A stretch of DNA of 64,000 nt from UBA1494_A sp963973975 (GCA_963973975.1 CAXBCF010000001.1:181485-245484); one strand, 5' to 3'. Shown: positions 8,251 to 17,319, counted from the first letter of the stretch. The notes: generated by a model not told the origin, from the sequence alone. Translations and numbers: made by a program.

Positions 8251-9504
8251 TCATAATCCACTTAAACCACCTGCTTCAGAAGCCCAAGACCATCCACTAA
8301 ATTCAGCTGTATTAGCAAAACCTGTAGTACCCGCTGAAACAGAAGTCAATATAGCTGGCTCTGCAGTACTTACATAATTAGGAATTTCAGAAGCAGCAAC
8401 ATTAATTGTAATGTTAGAAAGAGTTAAGTAAGTTCTTGATACTCTATCTTCAGAATTTACCAATTGTCCTGCAGATACATTCGTGAAGTGAATGTTGCTT
8501 AAATCAACATTAGTATTTACATCATAGTTAATTAAATCACCTGCAGCAGTATTGTCAGGACGAGTAGTTACAACAGTTCCATTAGTGATAGTGTGGTTTC
8601 CATTGATATAAGTTCCTTCAGGGCCATCTAATTCAAACGCTGAACCTTCCATTCCAATCAAAACAAAGTTATCAATTGTTCCATTGTATGCCATGTCAGT
8701 ATCAAGAGCATCGTCACCATTGTTCCAAACAACTACATTTGTTGCATTTACAGTACCACCGTAAAACTCTAATCCATCATCTTGATTAGCTACAACCTCA
8801 ACGTGATCTACCACAGTACCTGAACCAACACCACCAAAAGAAATACCGTTAAGTTCGTTTCCTGCACCAATTGAAGTACCACCATGACGAACAGAAACAT
8901 ATCTTAATACTCCTGAATTATCAGCATCATTAGTACCTCCGTACAGTCCATCAGGATCAGTTGAAGGAACACCTTCTATTTGCTGAACATCAAAACCACC
9001 ACCGTTTGGATCGGTAACACCTGTAGATACTCTAGCATTTCCTAAGATAGCTAAACCACCCCATTGTCCTTGCAAAGTAGCAGGTAAGTTTGGTGAAGCA
9101 ATTTGTCCTGGTTGAATGTTATCTAGAACTGAAGTAAAAATGATAGGCTCTGAAGCTGTCCCTTCAGCCATAATTTTAGCACCTCTCATTACCATTAATA
9201 CTTTTGCATTTGATTGCTGACCTTCTGCACCTTTAATAATTGTACCTGCATTAATAGTTAAAGTTGCTCCTGGTTTAACTTTAATTCTACTTGTTAATAC
9301 GTAAATAGTATCTTTTGACCATGTTGTATTAGACTCAATATCCAATCCAATAAATTTTTGTGGGGCGCCTGATCCACCACCATTCCCACCTGTTACAGGA
9401 GGAGTGCCATCGTCATCGTCACCGCATGAACTTAAAGAAACAGTTGTTGCTAAGGCAATTGCTGCTCCCATTAATAATTTTGTTGATAATCTAAAATTTT
9501 TCAT
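8251..9504 (-). CDS. Surface-type lipoprotein with beta-helix-like repeats
   Basis: The 417-residue protein has a lipoprotein signal with the lipobox SLSSC (Cys27) followed by GDDDDG; an acidic patch right after the lipidated Cys is a known surface-export signal in Bacteroidota, so outer-leaflet display is likely. The body is rich in G, N and V with short repeated strands (residues about 70-330, including GQWGGLAILGNA, LRYVSVRHGG and VANQDDGLEFYGGT) typical of right-handed parallel beta-helices. No catalytic motif is evident, so binding of a polymer or ligand is a guess. It lies upstream of the TonB receptor and is divergent from the response regulator. Start ATG at 9504 gives the signal peptide. 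Confidence 0.8.
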   Translation of the reverse strand: MKNFRLSTKLLMGAAIALATTVSLSSCGDDDDGTPPVTGGNGGGSGAPQKFIGLDIESNTTWSKDTIYVLTSRIKVKPGATLTINAGTIIKGAEGQQSNAKVLMVMRGAKIMAEGTASEPIIFTSVLDNIQPGQIASPNLPATLQGQWGGLAILGNARVSTGVTDPNGGGFDVQQIEGVPSTDPDGLYGGTNDADNSGVLRYVSVRHGGTSIGAGNELNGISFGGVGSGTVVDHVEVVANQDDGLEFYGGTVNATNVVVWNNGDDALDTDMAYNGTIDNFVLIGMEGSAFELDGPEGTYINGNHTITNGTVVTTRPDNTAAGDLINYDVNTNVDLSNIHFTNVSAGQLVNSEDRVSRTYLTLSNITINVAASEIPNYVSTAEPAILTSVSAGTTGFANTAEFSGWSWASEAGGLSGL

Positions 9505-9592
9505 TTTTTTAAGTTTTTCTGTTAGTTTTAAATTCGAGGCAAAAGAACAACCTCTTTTTGAGGAGAACGTATTCTAAAAGTTATTAAAAACC

Positions 9593-9618
9593 TAACCTTA
9601 GATTAACAAAATGTTAAG
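9593..9618. promoter_or_regulatory. Three 11-bp-spaced TAAC/TAAG direct repeats (candidate regulator site)
   Basis: On the plus strand CTAAC, TTAAC and TTAAG occur with their TAA cores at 9593, 9604 and 9615, exactly 11 bp apart. They sit in the 257-bp divergent region between the lipoprotein gene and the response-regulator gene. PhoB/OmpR-type regulators bind direct repeats with 11-bp periodicity, so this is a plausible operator for the adjacent regulator. The sequence pattern is seen directly; the assignment is inference. Confidence 0.45.
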
Positions 9619-9761
9619 TAGCTTTATGCTGTTTTAAGCCATTATAATTAGAGCTTAGTAAAATCAATTGAAATCAGATGAAAAATGATAATTAATTTAG
9701 ACTTAACATCAGTACATTTAGATTGGCATAACTTAGCGCAATAATTTTCTTACTAGAATCT

Positions 9762-10439
9762 ATGAAAAAAGATAAAATTTTATTGGTTGATGATGAAGCT
9801 GACATCCTTGAAATCATTGGCTACAACCTAAGAAAAGAAGGCTATAAAGTTTTTACAGCCAACAATGGTAAAGATGCAATTTCTATCGCAACTAAAGAAA
9901 AACCTGACCTAATTATATTAGATGTAATGATGCCAGAAATGGATGGAATGGAAACTTGCCATCAAATTCGAAACATTCCAAACCTAAAGGATACCTTAAT
10001 TACTTTCTTAAGTGCAAGAGGAGAAGATTATTCTCAAATTGCAGGATTTGATGCTGGTGCAGATGATTACATAACAAAACCTGTGAAACCAAGAGTCTTA
10101 ATTAGTAAGGTAAAAGCTATTTTGAGAAGAAAAGGAAATACAGATAATTTAACCGAAGACATTGAGGTTGGTGGTATTTCAATCGATCGCGAGCGCTATG
10201 TAATCAAAACAGAAGGAAAAGAATTAAGTCTTCCTAAAAAAGAGTTTGAATTGCTCTCCTTATTAATGGGAAAACCAGGCAGAGTTTTTACAAGAGACGT
10301 AATTATGAATTCCATTTGGGGGGGAGAAGTAGTTGTTGGAGATCGAACAATTGATGTGCACATCAGAAAATTAAGAGAAAAACTCGGAGAAGAGTTAATA
10401 AAGACGGTAAAAGGGGTTGGATATAAGTTTGAAGCATAA
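9762..10439 (+). CDS. OmpR/PhoB-family response regulator
   Basis: A 225-residue two-domain response regulator. The receiver domain (residues 1-120) shows the acidic pair D10-D11, phosphoacceptor D54 in LIILDVMMPEMDG, the conserved Ser in LSARGED and Lys in DYITKPVKP. The C-terminal winged-helix domain (about 130-225) has VGDRTIDVHIRKLREKLGE, the trans-activation and recognition-helix region of the OmpR/PhoB family. The closest functional type by sequence is PhoB, but no pst or phoU genes are present to confirm a phosphate role. The gene ends about 40 bp before the most likely start of the histidine kinase gene, which makes a cognate pair. A run of seven G residues lies at 10318-10324. Confidence 0.93.
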   Translation: MKKDKILLVDDEADILEIIGYNLRKEGYKVFTANNGKDAISIATKEKPDLIILDVMMPEMDGMETCHQIRNIPNLKDTLITFLSARGEDYSQIAGFDAGADDYITKPVKPRVLISKVKAILRRKGNTDNLTEDIEVGGISIDRERYVIKTEGKELSLPKKEFELLSLLMGKPGRVFTRDVIMNSIWGGEVVVGDRTIDVHIRKLREKLGEELIKTVKGVGYKFEA

Positions 10440-10476
10440 ATTAGCTGTTTCTTCCAAAAAACCCTTATTTTTAAGG

Positions 10477-11517
10477 ATGCGAAATCTCAGTCCTCGTGAA
10501 CTTTCCATTCGTTTGGCGCTTTTGGTTGCATTGATTGTAACTGTAGTAGACATTATTTTCAGCTTAATTATTGGCAGTCAAAATTTTATTTTATCAGGAC
10601 TGATTTTTATTTCAGTCTATCTTTCTTGTTACTTTATTTTTATTTGGGGAATCACACAGTTTATCGATAAGAAATTCCGCCTGATTTATAAGACCATTCA
10701 CAACCTTAAAGTAGGTTTGAAAAGAGAGCCAATGCAATTGGACTTGAAAGAAGATATTTTTGGAAAGATTCGAGAAGAAGTAATTGAATGGGATAAAAAC
10801 AACCGACAAGAAATCGCCAGACTTACCGATCAAGAACGCTTTAGAAGAGACTTTTTAGGAAACGTTTCGCACGAGCTTAAAACACCCATATTTAGTATTC
10901 AAGGATACATTCTCACGCTTTTAGAAGGAGGCATTGATGATAAAAAAATCAACCGGTCTTTTTTGCTAAAAGCCGAAAAAGGCATCAACCGCATGATTGA
11001 AATGGTAGATGACTTAGATGAAATTGCAAAATTAGAATCCAATAGAATCGCGTTGAACAAGCAGCGATTCAACCTCTATGATTTAACTAAAGAAGTAATT
11101 GACTCCCTAGAATACAAAGCTAAAAAGAAGGAAATTACACTAAGAATTGCCACAGTAGATCAGCCTTACTTTGTGATTGCTGATGCAGGTAAAATCTCGC
11201 AAGTACTTACCAATTTGATTGTAAACTCAATCAATTATGGCAAAGAAGGAGGGAAAACAACCATTAAGTTTTTTGATCTAGATGAAAATGTTTTAATAGA
11301 AGTGACAGACAACGGAAGAGGCATTGCTCAAGAACACCTCCCAAGGCTGTTTGAGAGATTTTACCGAGTAGATAAAGGCAGGTCCCGTTCTGAGGGTGGT
11401 TCAGGTTTGGGTTTAGCAATAGTAAAACACATTATTGAAGCCCATCAACAAACCATTAATGTCAGAAGTGTTCTAAATGAGGGTTCTGTTTTCTCCTTTA
11501 CGCTTAAAAAAGCTTAA
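10477..11517 (+). CDS. Sensor histidine kinase (PhoR-like, two membrane segments)
   Basis: About 346 residues: two adjacent transmembrane helices (roughly residues 10-60), a short linker, then DHp and ATPase domains with the H-box FLGNVSHELKTP, N-box LTNLIVNSINYG, G1 DNGRGI and G2 GGSGLGLAIVKH. It should autophosphorylate and act on the response regulator encoded just upstream. There is almost no periplasmic loop and no visible PAS domain, so it probably senses within the membrane or through a partner. The frame is open from TTG at 10417, overlapping the regulator gene; I prefer ATG at 10477 (MRNLSPRELS), though TTG at 10429 is also possible. Confidence 0.9.
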   Translation: MRNLSPRELSIRLALLVALIVTVVDIIFSLIIGSQNFILSGLIFISVYLSCYFIFIWGITQFIDKKFRLIYKTIHNLKVGLKREPMQLDLKEDIFGKIREEVIEWDKNNRQEIARLTDQERFRRDFLGNVSHELKTPIFSIQGYILTLLEGGIDDKKINRSFLLKAEKGINRMIEMVDDLDEIAKLESNRIALNKQRFNLYDLTKEVIDSLEYKAKKKEITLRIATVDQPYFVIADAGKISQVLTNLIVNSINYGKEGGKTTIKFFDLDENVLIEVTDNGRGIAQEHLPRLFERFYRVDKGRSRSEGGSGLGLAIVKHIIEAHQQTINVRSVLNEGSVFSFTLKKA

Positions 11518-11640
11518 CTTCACTTATTTCTCCTTTCCCTGCATTATTTTTGAGTTTTTAACCATCTTGATGCAACTATTTTAATAGAAAGTGCATCTGT
11601 TAAACAATTAAATCTCTTGACAAATCCGAATGGCAAATCA

Positions 11641-12177
11641 ATGAACGATGAAGAGATGTTGGCAGGTTGTCAGGCAAATAAAGAGTATGCCCAAAAGCAA
11701 TTGTTTGAACGATATTCTAGAATTATGACCGGAGTATGTATGCGTTATGTTGATTCTTATGAGGAAGCTCAAGATGTTGTTCAAATTGGCTTTATAAAAG
11801 TGTTTAAAAAAATAAACTCTTTTTCGGGTGTTGGATCTTTAGAAGGTTGGATTCGTAGAATTATGGTGAATTCCTCTCTAGATTATTTGAGGAAAATAAA
11901 GCACCAGCGGTTCAATCTTTCGATAGATGATGTTGATTTTAAATTAAAGAGTGAAGAGGAAGTAATTGGAAACTTACAAGCAGAAGATTTATTGACAATA
12001 ATAAGAGCTTTGCCTGCGGGTTATAGAACGGTATTTAATATGTATGCAATAGAAGGCTACACTCATAAGGAAATTGGTGAAATACTGAATGTAAGTGAAA
12101 ATACTTCAAAATCACAGTATTCAAGAGCAAGAACTTTGATTCAAAAAAAATTAGAAGAACAAAATTTTAAATGGTAA
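11641..12177 (+). CDS. ECF-type RNA polymerase sigma factor
   Basis: A 178-residue sigma-70-family factor of the extracytoplasmic-function class: region 2 (LFERYSRIMTGVCMRYV to EEAQDVVQIGFIKVFKKI, GSLEGWIRRIMVNSSLDYLR) and region 4 (LPAGYRTVFNMYAIEGYTHKEI, then SENTSKSQYSRARTLI). ATG at 11641 begins MNDEEMLAGCQ, the common family start; an in-frame TTG at 11617 would add eight residues. It is followed after 6 bp by a membrane protein that looks like its anti-sigma factor. Which promoters it reads cannot be told from here. Confidence 0.92.
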   Translation: MNDEEMLAGCQANKEYAQKQLFERYSRIMTGVCMRYVDSYEEAQDVVQIGFIKVFKKINSFSGVGSLEGWIRRIMVNSSLDYLRKIKHQRFNLSIDDVDFKLKSEEEVIGNLQAEDLLTIIRALPAGYRTVFNMYAIEGYTHKEIGEILNVSENTSKSQYSRARTLIQKKLEEQNFKW

Positions 12178-12183
12178 ATCCCT

Positions 12184-13212
12184 TTGAAAAACGAAAATAA
12201 CATAGAAGACCTTTTTAAAGATGCATTTGATGCTTATGAAGTTGACCCTGGTGCTTCAGCATGGAGTGGCATAGAGTCTGGCATTCAAGCTGGTGCTTCG
12301 AGTGCTACTTCTGCTGGTTTTGCAGCAAGTTCTGGAGGTGCTTCTTCTGCTTTAGTTACAACAATCGTGGCTTTGAGTATTGGAGCCGTTGCAATTGGAG
12401 GATATTTCTATTTCGATAATCAAGGGAAATCAAAAGTCGCTCCTAAAGAAGAGCAAACAATCAATGCTCCTGAAAAAGAAATTCAAACAGAAGCACAAAT
12501 TCAATCAAATCAAGAAAAAGAGCAAACTGAAATTCAGCCTCTAACAAAAGAGACTAACAAAAATCTAGATTCAGAAACAGCAACAAATACTAGTTCTGAA
12601 AAGGCTTCGGATGTTAATAATGAAAAGTATGTTGCGACAAAAGCTGCTAAGTCTGGTAAGAAAGTAAGCTCAACTTCTTTAGAAAGAAATGAAATATCTG
12701 AAGAAGGAAAAGATGCATCATCTTCTAACAATGATTTAAAAACTATTTCTGAGAATTCAACTACAGAAGATTCAAACAACCCTTCAAGTGTTACTGAAGA
12801 AATCTCAGAAAGTGTATCTACAAATCCTACTCCTGTCGTTGATGATAATCAATCAACAAATGATGAAGTTCAAACTACCACTCAGCCGGTAATAGTTGAT
12901 GAAGCTGAGAAAAAAGAAGTAAATCCTTTAGTTACTGAGATTTTTGACAACGTAACAAATGTGATTACTCCTAATCAGGATGGCACAAATGACATTTTCA
13001 TGATTCAAGCTGAAGGTGTTGACAGAATTGAGGTTCAAGTATACAATAGAACTCAAAAACTCATACACGAATGGAAGAGCATTTACGGCTATTGGGACGG
13101 AAGATTAAATGACCAAACTTTTGCTCCAGAAGGAATCTATTTCTACACTTTATTGCTAGAGATAGATGGTGAGATTTATACCAAAAAAGGCACCTTAACT
13201 TTATTAAAATAG
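12184..13212 (+). CDS. Anti-sigma-like membrane protein with gliding-motility-type (CHU_C) C-terminal domain
   Basis: 342 residues in four parts. Residues 1-35 (IEDLFKDAFDAYEVDPGASAW) resemble the cytoplasmic sigma-binding segment of Bacteroidota anti-sigma factors. Residues about 55-77 form one transmembrane helix. Residues 80-255 are low-complexity, rich in E, S, T, K and N. Residues 259-342 are a CHU_C-type domain (NVITPNQDGTNDIF to GIYFYTLLLEIDG), normally the C-terminal region of T9SS-exported proteins. There is no cleavable signal peptide, so the CHU_C domain should sit in the periplasm, tethered to the inner membrane. The gene starts with TTG at 12184; no ATG is available. The pairing with the upstream sigma gene suggests a signalling role. 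Confidence 0.8.
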   Translation: MKNENNIEDLFKDAFDAYEVDPGASAWSGIESGIQAGASSATSAGFAASSGGASSALVTTIVALSIGAVAIGGYFYFDNQGKSKVAPKEEQTINAPEKEIQTEAQIQSNQEKEQTEIQPLTKETNKNLDSETATNTSSEKASDVNNEKYVATKAAKSGKKVSSTSLERNEISEEGKDASSSNNDLKTISENSTTEDSNNPSSVTEEISESVSTNPTPVVDDNQSTNDEVQTTTQPVIVDEAEKKEVNPLVTEIFDNVTNVITPNQDGTNDIFMIQAEGVDRIEVQVYNRTQKLIHEWKSIYGYWDGRLNDQTFAPEGIYFYTLLLEIDGEIYTKKGTLTLLK

Positions 13213-13222
13213 TCCGCTAGTT

Positions 13223-16200
13223 CTAGTAACTCAAATTCGGACTCAACCATCTTTCAATTTCTTCTATAGATTTTTCCTTTCTAAGCGCATAATCCTCAAT
13301 TTGATCTTTGTCGATTTTACCAACTCCAAAATATTTGGCATGTTGGTTTCCAAAATATAATCCACAAACAGCAGCTGTTGGCAACATTGCAAAGCTTTCA
13401 GTTAAGCTCATTCCAATTTCTTCAGCATTGAGTAGTTGATGAAAAATCGTATCCTTTTCAGTGTGATCCGGACAAGCAGGATAGCCAGCTGCAGGTCTTA
13501 TTCCACGATATTTTTCTTTGATTAATGCTTCATTATCTAAATGTTCATCTTTGCTATAACCCCAATATTCTTTCCTGACTTTCTGGTGCAAGCATTCCGC
13601 AAAGGCTTCTGCCAATCTATCGGCTAAGGATTTAATCATAATTGAATTGTAATCGTCATGATCTTTTTCAAATTCTTCTACAATTTTATCAATTCCTATT
13701 CCTGCAGTTACTGCAAAAGCACCAATGTAATCGGTTTTACCTGAATCTTTTGGTGCAATAAAATCAGCCAAAGCAATATTTGGAACATTTTTGGCTTTTT
13801 TCCCTTGTTGCCTTAGTGAATGAAGCACTTTAAAAGGTTCATTCTTTGTTTTTTCTTCAAAAAGCAAAATATCATCTCCTTGACTATTTGCCGGCCAAAA
13901 ACCAAAAACTGCTCGAGCTTCCAACCATTTTTCATCAACAATCTGCTGTAACATTTTTTGAGCATCGTCAAAAATCTTGCTTGCTTCATGTCCTACAACT
14001 TCGTCGCTTAAGATTGCAGGATATTTTCCTGCCATTTCCCAAGTGCTAAAAAATGGTGTCCAATCTATAAAAGGAATCAATTCTGCGATTGGAAAATCAG
14101 TCAAAATTTTAGTTCCTGTAAAAGTTGGCTCAACAATCTCTTCGTTCTTCCAATCAATTTCATAGCGATTAGCTCTTGCTTCTTCAATTGAAATTAGTTT
14201 CTTAAAGCCTTTCTTTTTTTCATGTTGCTCACGAATGGTCGCATATTCTTCTTGTAATTGATTGAAGAATTTTTCTTTGGTCTCAATTTCTTTGGTCAAT
14301 AAGTTTCCTGCAACAGGCACAGAACGAGAAGCATCTAAAACATGTACTACTGGAAAATCATATTTTGGAGCAATCTTAACAGCAGTATGCGCCTTAGAAG
14401 TAGTTGCTCCTCCAATAAGAAGTGGTAATTTGAAGTTTTGTCGCTGCATTTCACTAGCCACATGTGCCATTTCATCGAGTGAAGGGGTAATTAGTCCACT
14501 TAGACCAATCATATCTACATCTCTTTCTATGGCTTCTTTCAAAATTTTGTCAGCAGGCACCATCACTCCCATGTCAATCACTTCATAATTGTTGCAGGCC
14601 AAAACTACTGCTACGATGTTTTTTCCAATATCGTGAACATCTCCCTTTACAGTTGCCAATAAAATTTTACCTGCATTTTTAGCGACATCCCCACTTAACT
14701 TTTTTTCTTCTTCAATGTATGGTAAAAGGTGTGCAACAGCCTTTTTCATTACTCGCGCACTTTTCACTACTTGGGGTAAAAACATTTTTCCAGCTCCAAA
14801 TAAATCCCCAACTATGTTCATTCCATCCATTAAAGGTCCTTCAATTACTTGCAAAGGTTTTGGATATTGAAGTCGTGCTTCTTCGGTATCTTCAACAATA
14901 TATTCGACAATTCCCTTAACCAAGGAATGGCTCAGTCGTTCTTGAACGGATAGTTTTCTCCAAGAATCATCTCTTACAATTACTTTCCCACCAGACTGAA
15001 TGGTATCAGCAAAATTGCTTAATCGCTCAGTTGCGTCTTCTCTTCTGTTTAATAAAACATCTTCTACATGTTCCAATAAGTCTTTTGGAATATCGTCGTA
15101 CACTTCAATCATACCAGCATTCACAATGCCCATGTCCAAACCATTTTTGATGGCATGAAAAAGAAATGCTGAATTCATTGCTTCTCTAACAACATTGTTT
15201 CCTCTGAATGAAAATGAAACATTACTCACTCCACCACTAACTAAAGCTCCAGGTAAATTTTCTTTAATCCATTTGGTTGCTTTTATAAAATCAACTGCAT
15301 AATTGTTGTGCTCTTCTATTCCAGTTCCAACTGTTAAAATATTCGGATCAAAAATGATGTCCTCAGGAGGGAATTTTACTTTTTCGGTAAGCAAGTGATA
15401 TGCTCGTTTACATATTGCAATTCTTTTCTCATAATTATCTGCTTGACCGTTTTCGTCAAATGCCATTACAATCAGAGCAGCTCCGTATTTTCGAACCAAT
15501 TTTGCTTGCTCAATAAACTTTTCTTCTCCTTCTTTTAAGCTGATAGAATTTACAATGGACTTTCCCTGGACACATTTTAATCCAGCTTCAATCACCGACC
15601 ATTTTGATGAATCAATCATCACAGGAACTTTTGAAATATCTGGTTCAGATGCAATCATGTTGAGGAAAGTCGTCATGGCTGCTTCGGATTCAAGCATGCC
15701 TTCATCCATGTTAACATCAATAATTTGGGCACCTCCTTCAACTTGCTGAAGTGCCACTGATAAGGCTTCTTCAAACTCTCCTTCAATGATGAGTTTTTTA
15801 AACTTAATAGAACCAGTAACATTTGTCCGCTCACCAACATTTACAAAATTGCTTTCTTCAAAAATTACTAGAGGTTCCAGACCACTAAATCGAGGCAATC
15901 TTTTGATTTTCTTAGGCTTTCGTGGAGGGTATTTTTGAGCTATTTCTGCTATTTGAGCAATGTGATCTGGCGTGGTGCCGCAACAACCCCCAATGATATT
16001 GACAAAACCGCTAGAAATAAACTCTTCGATAAATCCACCCATTTGTTGAGCAGTTTGATCGTATTCTCCGAAAGCATTTGGTAAGCCTGCATTTGGATGA
16101 GCGCTGACAAAAAATTCGGTATTATTAGAAATAACTTCTAAATATGGACGCAATTCTTTAGCTCCCAAAGCACAGTTAAAACCAACACTCAAAAGTGGTA

Positions 16201-16900
16201 AATGGCTTATTGAAATTAAAAAAGCTTCGGCGGTTTGTCCTGACAAAGTTCTTCCACTAGCATCTGTAATGGTACCTGAAACCATGATTGGCAAATCGTT
16301 TCCACTTTCTTCAAAGTAGTCAGATATTGCGAAAAGAGCCGCTTTGCAGTTTAAGGTATCAAAGACTGTTTCAACTAATAATAGATCAACCCCACCTTCA
16401 ACAAGAGCCTTTACTTGCTCGAAGTAAGCTTGCTTTAATTCATCGAACGTAATGTTTCGAAAATCTGGTTTGTTGACATCTGGAGAAAGTGATAAGGTCC
16501 TGTTAGTAGGGCCAATTGAACCAGCTACAAATCTTGGTTTGTCGGGATTCTTTGTAGTAAATTCTTCTGCAACTTCTCTAGCAATCTTTGCGGATTCAAA
16601 GTTTAAATCATAGACTGCATTTTCTAAGCCATAATCTGCTTGTGCAATGGTAGTTGAGGAAAATGTGTTGGTTTCAACTATATCTGCTCCAGCTTCAAAA
16701 TATGCTGCGTGAATCTCTTTGATGATTTGAGGTTGCGTAATCGACAATAAGTCGTTGTTTCCCTTCAAAGTCATTGAATGATTTTTAAATCGCTCACCTC
16801 TAAAATCGGATTCATCCAAAATATGGCGTTGAATCATGGTTCCCATGGCGCCATCTAATACTAATATCTTCTCTTTTAAAATTGCTCGTATATCTCTCAT
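13223..16900 (-). CDS. metH: Cobalamin-dependent methionine synthase
   Basis: This full-length 1225-residue MetH transfers a methyl group from methyltetrahydrofolate to homocysteine through cob(I)alamin. In order: the homocysteine-binding domain with zinc ligands (Cys in FNCALGA and the CC pair in GGCCGTTPDHI, residues about 1-325), the folate domain (about 350-610), the cobalamin cap and B12 domain with the cobalt-ligating motif GDVHDIGK near residue 752, and the AdoMet-dependent reactivation domain with RPAAGYPACPDH near 1160. It therefore needs vitamin B12. Expression is controlled by the SAM riboswitch and terminator immediately upstream on the same strand. It is convergent with the CHU_C gene, with 10 bp between the stops. 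Confidence 0.97.
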   Translation of the reverse strand: MRDIRAILKEKILVLDGAMGTMIQRHILDESDFRGERFKNHSMTLKGNNDLLSITQPQIIKEIHAAYFEAGADIVETNTFSSTTIAQADYGLENAVYDLNFESAKIAREVAEEFTTKNPDKPRFVAGSIGPTNRTLSLSPDVNKPDFRNITFDELKQAYFEQVKALVEGGVDLLLVETVFDTLNCKAALFAISDYFEESGNDLPIMVSGTITDASGRTLSGQTAEAFLISISHLPLLSVGFNCALGAKELRPYLEVISNNTEFFVSAHPNAGLPNAFGEYDQTAQQMGGFIEEFISSGFVNIIGGCCGTTPDHIAQIAEIAQKYPPRKPKKIKRLPRFSGLEPLVIFEESNFVNVGERTNVTGSIKFKKLIIEGEFEEALSVALQQVEGGAQIIDVNMDEGMLESEAAMTTFLNMIASEPDISKVPVMIDSSKWSVIEAGLKCVQGKSIVNSISLKEGEEKFIEQAKLVRKYGAALIVMAFDENGQADNYEKRIAICKRAYHLLTEKVKFPPEDIIFDPNILTVGTGIEEHNNYAVDFIKATKWIKENLPGALVSGGVSNVSFSFRGNNVVREAMNSAFLFHAIKNGLDMGIVNAGMIEVYDDIPKDLLEHVEDVLLNRREDATERLSNFADTIQSGGKVIVRDDSWRKLSVQERLSHSLVKGIVEYIVEDTEEARLQYPKPLQVIEGPLMDGMNIVGDLFGAGKMFLPQVVKSARVMKKAVAHLLPYIEEEKKLSGDVAKNAGKILLATVKGDVHDIGKNIVAVVLACNNYEVIDMGVMVPADKILKEAIERDVDMIGLSGLITPSLDEMAHVASEMQRQNFKLPLLIGGATTSKAHTAVKIAPKYDFPVVHVLDASRSVPVAGNLLTKEIETKEKFFNQLQEEYATIREQHEKKKGFKKLISIEEARANRYEIDWKNEEIVEPTFTGTKILTDFPIAELIPFIDWTPFFSTWEMAGKYPAILSDEVVGHEASKIFDDAQKMLQQIVDEKWLEARAVFGFWPANSQGDDILLFEEKTKNEPFKVLHSLRQQGKKAKNVPNIALADFIAPKDSGKTDYIGAFAVTAGIGIDKIVEEFEKDHDDYNSIMIKSLADRLAEAFAECLHQKVRKEYWGYSKDEHLDNEALIKEKYRGIRPAAGYPACPDHTEKDTIFHQLLNAEEIGMSLTESFAMLPTAAVCGLYFGNQHAKYFGVGKIDKDQIEDYALRKEKSIEEIERWLSPNLSY

Positions 16901-16908
16901 TATTGCAT

Positions 16909-16941
16909 AAAAAAAGCCCTCAGACTAGGTCAAAAGGGCTT
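16909..16941 (-). terminator. Intrinsic terminator of the metH SAM riboswitch
   Basis: Read on the minus strand, AAGCCCT and AGGGCTT pair around a loop containing UUGACCUAGUCUG and are followed by seven U residues, 9-15 nt before the metH start codon. It is the expression platform of the upstream aptamer: SAM binding should favour this hairpin and stop transcription. Confidence 0.85.
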
Positions 16942-16953
16942 GTTAAACTTTTG

Positions 16954-17061
16954 CTTTATCTTCATCCCGAATAAATCGGAAACAGGAATTGGCACCGCTT
17001 TCATTTCTGAAAAGGTTGCCAAGGTTTCACAGGGCCTGTCCCTCCACCTTTCTTGATAAAA
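16954..17061 (-). promoter_or_regulatory. SAM-I (S-box) riboswitch aptamer upstream of metH
   Basis: On the minus strand the S-box core is present in order: P1 5' strand UUUAUC with AAGAAAGGUGGAGGGAC, then GGCCCUGUGAAACC, GGCAACC, GGUGCCAAUUCC and the P1 3' strand GAUAAA. These are the invariant elements of SAM-I aptamers (kink-turn, pseudoknot loop and P3 core). It is followed directly by the intrinsic terminator and then metH, so high S-adenosylmethionine should switch the gene off. The aptamer begins 16 nt after the stop of the small CxxC gene, so its own promoter must lie within or upstream of that gene. Confidence 0.93.
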
Positions 17062-17076
17062 TTATATAAAGAACGT

Positions 17077-17319
17077 TTAGTTAATCTTTAAATTTCTTGT
17101 CTTCTTATGATGTCTAAAAATCAAATATATACCAATTCCAACGAGTATATATGGGACAAACATAATGTAAACAATTCCTTCGTTTATTCCTGTACCAACA
17201 GCATCTTCTCCACTTTGCATGTTCGACTCTAAAACTGCTTTACACATGGCACATTGCGCCGATAGTTTACTAACAGTAGCAAGTAAGAACAACAAAAAAA
17301 TACCGATGTATCGCTTCAT
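17077..17319 (-). CDS. Small membrane protein with CxxC motif
   Basis: 80 residues: a signal peptide or first membrane helix (MKRYIGIFLLFLLATVSKLSAQ), CAMCKAVLESN immediately after it, and a second helix (about residues 48-68, GIVYIMFVPYILVGIGIYLIF) with a positively charged tail. The CxxC next to the predicted cleavage site may bind metal or heme or form a disulfide. I know similar small proteins in Bacteroidota near cytochrome oxidase genes, but not their function. It lies downstream of the DUF420, SCO and oxidase genes on the same strand, separated by a 227-bp gap, so it may be expressed separately. Confidence 0.75.
   Translation of the reverse strand: MKRYIGIFLLFLLATVSKLSAQCAMCKAVLESNMQSGEDAVGTGINEGIVYIMFVPYILVGIGIYLIFRHHKKTRNLKIN

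Noticed and set aside
11568..11597. Hairpin between the histidine kinase and the sigma gene
   Set aside because: The stem is imperfect with a bulge and lacks a T run, so it is too weak to call a terminator.
11617..11622. TTGACA as a -35 promoter box before the sigma-factor gene
   Set aside because: Bacteroidota primary promoters use TAnnTTTG and not the sigma-70 -35 box, and this sequence falls within the possible N-terminus of the gene.
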